A stretch of DNA of 64,000 nucleotides from Seiridium cupressi (taxonomy: Eukaryota > Ascomycota > Sordariomycetes > Amphisphaeriales > Sporocadaceae): assembly GCA_036674765.1 (NCBI GenBank), contig JARVKI010000019.1, positions 248,001-312,000 on the forward strand, given 5' to 3'. Under the pieces are notes generated by a model that worked only from the letters and a program-made list of their open reading frames with translations, was not told the origin of the DNA and did not search any database. Shown piece by piece: positions 55,970 through 64,000 of the stretch. A program made the translations under genes and the position numbers. The first letter of the stretch is position 1; every line of letters starts with the position of its first letter.

Positions 55970-58000
55970 ATGCTGTTGACAGTACTATACGTGATATGCG
56001 CTTTAGTCGCATATCAGATCACCACTACTATATCTGGGTTATGGCAGAACATTGCCAAGGCGAAGGCGACTGGCTTGCCGTACTATGTCGCTCGTAAGTC
56101 CTAGCAGGTTGTCCCGTACGCAGAAATACTAGAGGCTGACCTTTCATCGTTCAGCCATGAGCCCCACGAACCGGCTCGGGCAACTTGTCGCACCTCTGAT
56201 CCTGGGCTTGTGGAAAACATTGCCGCGGAAATATTGGGAGGATGTTTTGCCGTACGTACAAACCACCATGCAGCGGCTGCTGTGGGAGTCTACTATCTGC
56301 TGACGAGATCTGATAGTGTTCTGCAAGCCGACTGGCAATTCGAACAGCTCTTTGAACCATTTGCGAAATTGGGCGACTCTTTCGTCATCGTGTCGCCCGG
56401 GGCGTTAGTTATGTACACCGCCAACGCCGAAGCGATCCACCAGATAACGTCGAGACGAGAAGCCTTTCCGAAACCTACAGAGTTGTACAAGCTATTATCG
56501 ATGTATGGGGAGAATGTCGTAACTACAGAAGGCGCAGAATGGAAAGCGCACAGAAAGGTGACCTCAACGTCTTTCAATGAAAAGAATGCAGCGCTTGTCT
56601 TCCATGAGACCATTACTCAAACATACGGTCTGCTCAAGCAATGGCTTGGTCCCGATGGCAAAGACCGCAGAACCATCAAGACTATCGAGGACGACACAAT
56701 GACCCTCATGCTTCACATTATTGGTTATGCGGGTTTCGGGCTTAGATTTCTTTGGTCTGACCAAAAGCTGCCGGCCGATATCGATCCCAGGCTGGCCAAG
56801 TATTCATCTCTCGAACCTCCTTCCGGACACAGCCTGAACTTCAAAGATGCGCTTGCCGGAACTCTGCATCATATTATACCCTTGGTCATTTTGCCGCGAT
56901 GGCTGATGCGTGTGCTTCCATTTCAGAATATAAGGAGCGCAATAAAATCGGAGAACAACCTCGTCAAGTATTTTGACGAGTTCGTCAAAGACAAGGTGGA
57001 AGACACGAAAGAGGGCAAACCAGAGGAAGGCATGAATATCATGGGGATGCTTGTTCGTACAAGTTACGGAGACCAGGCGCCAGCAAGCGAGAAAGAAACC
57101 AAGCTTACTCGCCTCCGGGACTCTGAGATCATCGGCAATGCATTCGTCATGATGGTAGCAGGTCATGAAACGACAGCCAACGCAACTCATTTCACGTTGC
57201 TTCAACTGGCGACGAATCCTGACGCACAGCGGCTCTTGCAGCGAGATGTGGATAGAATCTTTGAAGGAGCAGATCCAAAAACCTGGGACTATGACCAGTG
57301 CGTCAATCCACTCATGGCTTCGTACGTTGGTACCTGTATGAATGAGACTCTACGTCACATGCCACCCGGCGTCGACATTCCGAAGAGGGTAACGCCCAAT
57401 CAAGACCAAGTACTCACGCTGAATGGAGAGAAGCACGTCATGCCCGGAGGGATGAGGATCGGTCTCGTTGCGGTTGCCGTACAGTACAACCCTCGCTACT
57501 GGCCCGGCAAACCTAGTAAGATCACCGGCGCGGACAATGACATTCTTGACTGGGTCCCGGAAAGATGGTACCGCAAGCAGATTGATAGTGACAGCGCCGA
57601 AGTGGAAGGTGCGGAAAGCGAGGATTTTGGTGGCTTCGCCGGGCCCGACACCAGCGCGCAGCTCTTCCGACCTGTCCGTGGTAGCTATCTTCCGTTCTCT
57701 GACGGGGCACGATCGTGTCTCGGCAGGCGCATTGCCCAGGTCGAGATGGTTGCGGTATTAAGTATCATTTTCCAGAAATACAGCATCGAATTAGCTGTTG
57801 ACGAGTGGGCAAGCGACGAGGAAGTAGAGAAGATGAGTAAAGAGGAGAAGACACAGCTGTACGCAAAAGCACAGGCAAAGGCACGGGAGACCATGAGGGG
57901 TGCGACAAGTCTGATCACACTCAAGCTGCACGGAAACAAGTTTGTGCCCATTAGGCTGGTTCCCAGAGGGCAAGAGAGGTTTGTAGACTGGGCCGAGTAA
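55970..58000 (+). CDS. Cytochrome P450
   Basis: A 634-residue P450 from exons 55970-56093, 56155-56251 and 56317-58000, with introns of 61 and 65 bases. The first exon supplies an N-terminal membrane anchor (LLTVLYVICALVAY), and splicing yields KATGLPYYVAPMSPTNRL and then WEDVLPVLQADWQFEQLF. Key motifs are VAGHETTA in the I-helix (near 354-361), NETLR in the K-helix and FSDGARSCLGRR at the heme (near 534), with the ligand cysteine. The stretch before the heme (about 490-530) is longer than usual. The protein ends ERFVDWAE. The enzyme oxidises an unidentified hydrophobic substrate at the ER membrane. The long open frame from 56210 is this protein's third exon read in the wrong context at its 5' end. 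Confidence 0.92.
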
Positions 58001-59160
58001 TGTGAATAGAGCGTTAGACACCATATCGTACGCCTATCATACTGGTATTTATGCATCCAGCTTGGTAGAGTCGACTGTACAATATACAATGTGCACGATG
58101 CAGAGCGTAGGCACATGTCTACGTGTGGATCAACACCCAAACTATTGATGCGAGAACCAAGTATGAAGTGTCGACAAGGGGTCATAAGATGAGCTCTACA
58201 TTCAGTGTGTCGCGGTTTTTGGACCAAAGATGCCTGGCTACACTACTGTTTGGGCCAGTCTGGGACGTTACGTGATTGATGCGAGATGAGGTAGGACATC
58301 ATATTGCCCGCAGATTTCAACAGTCTGTATAAGCGGTCGTTCACGTTTCTTCGCGTGGCCGTAGCGAGATGAGGTAGGACATCATATTGCCCGCAGATTT
58401 CAACAGTCTGTATAAGCGGTCGTTCACGTTTCTTTGCGTGGCCGTAGCGTCATCGAATAAAGAGGTCTTGTATGTACTTCATCAGCCTTACCAAAGACAT
58501 CTAGCTTGTGTTGAACACCCGCTAAAGCTTATTTTCTTCCGCGAGAACAAATAAGGTAGACATACCCGTGGACTTGACTTCCCTCGGATCACTGCCCATT
58601 GAGCATTCGTGGCCAAGGCAGTAGATGCTGGCCTTTGTAGATACTCTGTCCAAGGCATCCATGGATCCTTTGCTCGCATGCTGTGGGAGTTCTTTCAAAC
58701 GGCATCAACTTACTCAGTGGCCCTACTTCCCACAAGACGCCTTGGGATCATCAGCCAGTAGTTTGGGCACTGGCGACTGTAGGCATTTCACAGTCGGCGG
58801 TTCCCCAGCCACCCCAATTTTGGAGCGCTCGACATGAGCTTGGGAGATCCACCCGCTGTCAAGACCCCAGCTCCTGCCGACGAAAGCTCTTGCAATTCCC
58901 GTTCCATGCCCCGGCTCCTTGACCAAAACAACACGCTTGGACAACATAAACAACACAACCGCTCACCTAGCACCAACTTCCCACACACCCCTCTATCGTC
59001 GATAAAAGCCTCTATCGCTGATAACACTTCCCTCATTCCCACGGGCCACCTGCTCATATATCCCACGACAAGCCTTACAATCTGGTCGCATTTGTTACGC
59101 GATCGCGTTGATACCAATATCTTCCACTTTCCAATCCTCTTACACGCCACAACCGTCACC
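58001..59160. other. Intergenic region
   Basis: 3' flank of the P450 and promoter of the downstream gene. It holds the 83-bp tandem repeat (58281-58449). Otherwise I see no gene. Confidence 0.5.
58281..58449. repeat. Tandem duplication, 83-bp unit
   Basis: Two adjacent copies, 58281-58363 and 58364-58446, differ at one position (TTCTTCGCG versus TTCTTTGCG near the end). A further GCG begins a third unit at 58447. The unit starts GCGAGATGAGGTAGGACATC. It lies in non-coding sequence about 280 bases after the P450 stop. Confidence 0.95.
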
Positions 59161-60531
59161 ATGTCGGGCGTAAATAGCTGGTTGCAACGGCAGCGAAAGA
59201 TGGACCTGGTCGAAGTGGCTCAGCGTACTGGCTTGAAGAAGTAAGTCGCGCCCATGGTCCCAAGTTGCATGCGCTTCAATACTGTCGCATGGTGTTCTTG
59301 TCGGGAAGTGAGCTCGTTGCGTTGCGAGTCACGCTGTCGCCGTGGGTCGCCCAGGCTAATGACGCTGGGCCGTCGTCATTCCGGTCCGTCCATGGAATGC
59401 GGTCGGAAGCCACAGCGCCGGCGACGGGCACCGAACATTCAGACACGCACTGAGCACCATGGCTAATATGATGCAACTGCAGCTACGAAGCATTCAAAAA
59501 GCCCGAGTTGGAGCTCGCGCTCGATGAATACCTCTCCGAGAACTCGACCCAATTCTCCGCCGACCCGAAGCTCAAGAACTATTACTCGAGTCGCGCCAGG
59601 ACCATTGGGTCGCCCATCAAGAGAGACTCGAACTCCTCTGAAGGCACCCTCGAGAAGCTCAAGGTCGCAAGGCGCCGGGCTACCGAGCTCGCTGAAGAGC
59701 CTGTTGCCCCGGAGTACGTCGTCCTCACCAGTCGCGTCGTCGCATGTCCCGCGGCGCGTCTAGAACACGCGTCCACTAACACCGCGCTATAGATCGGAGG
59801 AAGAAGCAGCAGCAGAAGAAGAACAACAGCCTACTAGCACTTCGACGGCTCTTATGCAGACGCCCGGCCGCGCTCTCTCTCTTGCTAGCCGTATTCCCTT
59901 ACCTGCGACTCCCGCCGATGTTGCGCAAGCTGTGGACCGCAGTACCATCGCCTTGAGGAACCGCGCCTCGTCCATCTACAAGGAGTCTGGCATCACAGAG
60001 GCAACCCACGCGACAAGAGAGAACCTTTCCACCGTCAGCTCCATCCTCTTCATTGTGTCGGCTTTCGAGCTATGGTTCCTGCGTCCCGAGGTCCTGCCGG
60101 ACCGCTATGCCTTCACCATTCCGGCCATCCACTTTCTCGGCACCAATGACCACCCAGTACAGGTTCCCGATTTGTTCCTGCTGCTCACGTCATCGTTCTG
60201 GTCGCCTACACTCCTGTGGCTCTTGACAAGCACCCTTCTGCCTACCGCTGCCGGTTACTTCTTCAACCTGTCCATTGCCCATCAGTCCGGACGCCGCACC
60301 CGCTCTAGCAGCCAAAATGCTGACTACGTCGTGGACCCTCTGACCTTCAGCATTGTCAAAGCGTTGATCTCTTTCGTTGTATACGGACAAGGGGTCACCT
60401 TTGGCGGCTGGATTAGTGAGGAGTCCATCGCACGTGTCACCAGCGCCCTTTATGGTGGCTACAAGGGTGTCTTGACTGGCACAGCTATCACTGGCCTTCT
60501 CAGCATTTATGATGCCGTCTTGAAGAAATAA
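59161..60531 (+). CDS. Conserved fungal membrane protein (349 aa)
   Basis: Exons are 59161-59240, 59483-59713 and 59793-60531, with introns of 242 and 79 bases. Splicing joins LVEVAQRTGLK-NYEAFKKPELELALDEYL in frame. The N-terminal third (about 1-60) is a helical, SAP-like segment seen in a group of fungal proteins. A Glu-rich stretch (about 105-118, EEEAAAEEE) follows. The C-terminal half has about four hydrophobic segments: SSILFIVSAFELWFL, FLLLTSSFWSPTLLWLL, TFSIVKALISFVVYGQG and TGTAITGLLSIYDAVL. The combination of a DNA-binding-like N-terminus with a membrane domain suggests an inner nuclear membrane or ER protein; this is inference. No specific function is known to me. Confidence 0.85.
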
Positions 60532-63500
60532 GCCTTGAATCCATATCTGAGACGTCGACGGCTAAACCCATACCCAAGCCCTCAACGGCTGAAGTTGTCG
60601 GCAAGGCGTCACACTTCTGTTTGATGCTCCTATACTTTTCCTTCCCCTCATTATGATGAATTTTGCACATATTACCAGTATTTAAGTTCAGCATATCCTC
60701 CAATCACTTGAATTATAGTGTCGTTATTCTTTCGAGGACTGAAGACGGCGTATGTGGTGTTCTTGGCGTTGGTGGCTTTCGCTTGCCTGATACCTCTTCT
60801 GCTAGGCTGGTCTGCCACTATCTCTCGTATAGTGCCCCCATCCGGCTTCTGGCCTCGGTAATAACGAATAGCGTTCAATGGATTTCTGTTTATGGTAGAC
60901 GATTTTGAATCGAGGAATGCTTTTTGGTTTTTATACTTAGTATAGCTTGGAATGGTGGAAGCAAACATTGGTTTCATCTCTGGTGATACTCACAAAGCAA
61001 ATTAGTGTACAGCAATGGTGTTGGGTTTTTGGATTCGAAATAAAAAGGACGCCGACTCAAATCCAAGCTGCACGGCTTGGATTGAGAGACCACTGGCAAC
61101 TGGGAGCGGTGTGCCGTGGGCTCTTGTGTCGCAGTCATGGTGGTCATGAGATGACGGTTGATGTGTTAGTTTCCTTGTCAGATGGAATTTACCCTGTTTT
61201 GCAATGCTTCATCCATGCTCATCCTGCTCATTCATGGCTTGATAGTGTACACTCATGATCTATTCTACGTTTGGTCTTTATCCACGGTACCTACATTGAC
61301 AGCTGTCTTTGTATGATTCAGGCCATCACAACCTTGAACTATCTTCTATCCATGTTGGGTCATTTGGGGTATGATACTACTTATCTGCAACCTGGGGCGA
61401 CAACATGGGCCGGACGATGAGGCAACGGCGTGTCTGGCTAGCAAGTGTTCAGGCAGTTCATCAGTCTGCTGCCATCAAACTTTGTTGGTGGCTGCTGTTC
61501 TCAATGCTCCGTTGTCACGGGCAAGATTGAACATGTCGTTGGTCTCGTATCCTCAGTACTCGAAACCGCAGTTTTCAACACCTCGGCCGTCTGCGTAAAG
61601 GGACACACCGACTCAGATGAGTGACGCGCTGGAAGGTCAACATGCTACGCAATACCACAATGCCAAATCACCCTCTTTATATGTCATATTTGGGGACTCA
61701 TGTATCTGAGGCGCTTAGATCAACGGCGGCTTTCTTGCATGAGGTGCGGTGAATTACGACACTATAGTTGGACTCTGGTCCAACAAGGTAGAATCTCCCT
61801 GATATTTCCACAAGCACAACTTTGACCTACACGCTGAATACGAGGTGATAACTTCGTAATTAAGATCTTGCGATGGATTGATCTTTAATGTGAGGCTATT
61901 GAATAGCCTGGGGCTAGGTAGGTGAATCCCTTGTGGAGTGCAGATCTGCAGTGCATCACATAACGAGACAGGGCACCGAGGGCCTTGGTGAGTGAGCAGA
62001 AAGAAGTTATACGAAGATGTAGTATGTCGCATTCGACCTAGATGAGGGCGACACTGGCTGTCATGGTTGTAATTTCCCCATATTCGAAGACCGGGAACTC
62101 TGCAAACAAAAGTCATGTGTTTCCCGGTTGTGCTTTTAATGATTTCAAACGTTGGTGATTACGACTTTTACGTAAGTGATTGACCACTGCATACCCCTTG
62201 GCGTGTATTCACTATAATGCTCGTACTTATAAGGGATTAACAGCCCTTCTGCCATATGACTTTTGTGAAGTAGGAATTAAGTCCTTCGTAAGCATTAAAA
62301 TCGCAGTGAAACCTTGCTTTCGCAGCTCAGACCCATAATTATGCAATCCTATCCAATTAGATCAGTTCGTTAGGTACAATAAGGAGACTCGATTCGTTAT
62401 TTGTTTTTATTTACGATAGAAAGGTATTTCTAAAGTAACGAAAAGGAATCTTAATAAGAATTTCACTATATTACACACAAAATCAATACTTGCACACCAC
62501 ATGCCCAATAAGCACGTTAACAAGCCAACTACGCCGGCGTGGCAATAACAGTACCAAGCTAACAATTCATGCCCCGGAAGAGTGTACATATGCAAAACCT
62601 CTGTGACTGGACGCCCACAGCTGCGCCTCGACACAGCATGCATTCGTCTGAATGTGTCCCAAGGCAATGACAGACTTGCATAAGGTATTCTTGGAAGTAT
62701 ATAAAAAGCAACAAGGAGAAAAACACATTGGTCAAGCAAAGCCGCCTTCTGCGGCTCACCTAGCCACACCCTGGTGCAAGGCTGGGATGGACATGATGTG
62801 TCACCAACAGCCTGTCTTTTCTGGTCAGACTGGTTACTTGCACATTTGGCATCGCGAGAAAACTAAATCGCCTCGCCTACACGGCTTAGGGATTTGCCAG
62901 TCTGTCGATTAGAATGGTGTCCGGCTTGGCTCTACCAGACATGTATCCTGGCTTGTCCATGGGAATTTAGACACTCTGAAGCTCATTATTTCCGTAAGCA
63001 TCGATGCTGCGCGCTCGACATGCTTTGTCGAGCTCCCCGTTTGTCTGCTTTGAGGCAATAAATATTGTCTTTGCCCATTGCTAACTAGACTTCAACACTG
63101 TCACCAGGTTGCGTGAGTGGTAATTGCGATAATCATGCGTAGGATGGATCGCATGGTGAGTTATTTCCAGTCACAACGTCGTATGAAGAGAAACACTAGA
63201 TGGATCAGCACAATAGCGAATGCCAATGAATTTGGTCGAAATGTCTGCTATTTCATCTTTCGGTCTTTTCTCTAACTTAGTAAAACAGCTAGTCTAGCTT
63301 ATATTCAGGTTGCCCGAATGTGCTTTCGTCCCATATATACATACAACAGACATGATTCGAACAATGGCATCAGCAAGCGCCTTATACTCTTTTCATCTTC
63401 CCCACGCTCTGCCCCTTCCTGATGTCTTGATTACATCAGCAACTCGCCTTGTGTCATATCGAACCAACACCACGGGATCGTGATTCTATAGCCTAGCCGA

Positions 63501-63900
63501 TTGGCGGACCCAGGGCGCGCTGCACCTTGGTGCGCCCCGACAAAAGAACCATATACGGCCCATGTATGAACTCCGTACCATCCCTATGCGGGCTTCCTGT
63601 CATAGACGGAAGTATGTAGAAAGAATGCAACAAAGTACGCCGCCAGTACTCGGTACTGGAGAAATGATAGTGATGAATATGTACGTTCGGGATCAAGGTG
63701 TCGTGTGGCCAACGGAGTGAGGGATGGATTCCGTTTGGCAAGTGGTGTTGGAATCGGCGTTCTCTGCTCCGTTTCGTGGGATGAAAGTCGGCGTGAGTCT
63801 ATGTGTATTCCAATAACAAATGAAACATCTCTTTGTGGAGGAAAGAGCTTAGAGACACTCCCTAGCTATCCCACTCGGCCGGGTTTTCCCACTTGATAGG
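60532..63900. other. Gene-poor stretch (3.4 kb)
   Basis: After the membrane protein the sequence turns AT-rich with only short open frames on both strands, the longest about 120 codons and without motifs. I see no tRNA, transposon domain or long repeat. It could be an intergenic region or old repeat DNA. Confidence 0.5.
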
Positions 63901-64000
63901 ATGCACCAGCATGCTCCGCAGACACAATCGTCCGGAGCTCTTCTCGTTAGCCTCTTCAACTCGGCCGCCTCTTATCGCGCCCTCGCCCGCTCGGCCGCCG
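63901..64000 (+). CDS. Possible start of a gene cut by the window edge
   Basis: From 63901 an ATG opens a frame to the end of the window (MHQHAPQTQSSGALLVSLFN...). Another ATG at 63911 also stays open (MLRRHNRPELFSLASSTRPP...). The sequence becomes GC-rich after about 63940. This could be a gene start or chance; I cannot tell which frame is used. Confidence 0.2.
   Translation, partial: MHQHAPQTQSSGALLVSLFNSAASYRALARSAA

Noticed and set aside
55716..56012. Minus-strand open frame of 98 codons opposite the P450 start.
   Set aside because: It overlaps the first exon of the P450 in antisense and has no motif.
38555..58000. A secondary-metabolite gene cluster formed by the two P450s and the acyltransferase.
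   Set aside because: They are separated by housekeeping genes (FHL1, F-box, transporter), one is broken, and no core synthase is present.
61754..62769. Two minus-strand open frames of about 120 codons each (61754-62116 and 62407-62769).
   Set aside because: They have no motif, no family resemblance that I recognise, and lie in a gene-poor AT-rich stretch.

Overview
This window looks like nuclear DNA of a filamentous ascomycete, most likely a Sordariomycete. The signs are short introns of about 50-100 bases with GTRNGT donors and YAG acceptors, a HET-domain gene, a PTH11/rhodopsin-like membrane protein, fungal cytochrome P450s, and fungal versions of ISW1, FHL1 and a three-domain C1-THF synthase. 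I cannot name the species. Intron models below were built by hand from splice signals, reading phase and family motifs; no alignment or transcript data were used.

Layout. 1-454: 3' end of a tyrosinase. 970-1337: a possible small decayed gene. 1.6-3.4 kb: F-box/CxxC protein (-). 3.9-4.1 kb: tiny basic protein (-). 5.3-6.1 kb: tyrosine phosphatase of the Y_phosphatase3 type (-). 6.9-8.5 kb: HET-domain protein (-). 9.3-11.6 kb: membrane-anchored amidohydrolase (+), with a SINE-like or structured-RNA-like element in its third-exon-proximal intron and a diverged second copy just downstream. 13.2-17.1 kb: ISWI remodeller (-). 19.2-20.0 kb: conserved nuclear-looking protein (+). 21.1-21.9 kb: alanyl-tRNA editing protein (-). 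24.5-26.0 kb: acyltransferase-3 membrane protein (-). 27.4-28.7 kb: HEM2 (-). 30.1-31.1 kb: debris of a membrane-protein gene (-). 31.8-33.0 kb: eIF3i (-), divergent from C1-THF synthase at 34.1-37.5 kb (+). 38.6-40.5 kb: a P450 with two in-frame stops (+). 41.0-41.8 kb: F-box protein (+). 42.7-47.0 kb: FHL1 fork-head factor (-). 48.2-49.2 kb: four-segment membrane protein (+). 49.6-50.9 kb: rhodopsin-like membrane protein (-). 51.6-52.1 kb: kinase-fold fragment (-). 52.9-54.3 kb: MOT1 molybdate transporter (-). 56.0-58.0 kb: second P450 (+). 59.2-60.5 kb: membrane protein (+). 60.5-64 kb: almost no genes.

The genes are a mixture of housekeeping functions (one-carbon metabolism, heme synthesis, translation initiation, chromatin, ribosome-gene control, tRNA proofreading) and accessory functions (P450s, HET, tyrosinase, acyltransferase, GPCR-like protein). 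They do not form an evident pathway or biosynthetic cluster. The most unusual signals are the pair of hairpin elements around the amidohydrolase, whose 7-bp stems differ by two compensatory pair changes, the P450 carrying nonsense codons, the tandemly repeated C-terminal module in FHL1, and several decayed gene fragments. I found no convincing new defence or mobile system, no CRISPR array and no complete transposon.
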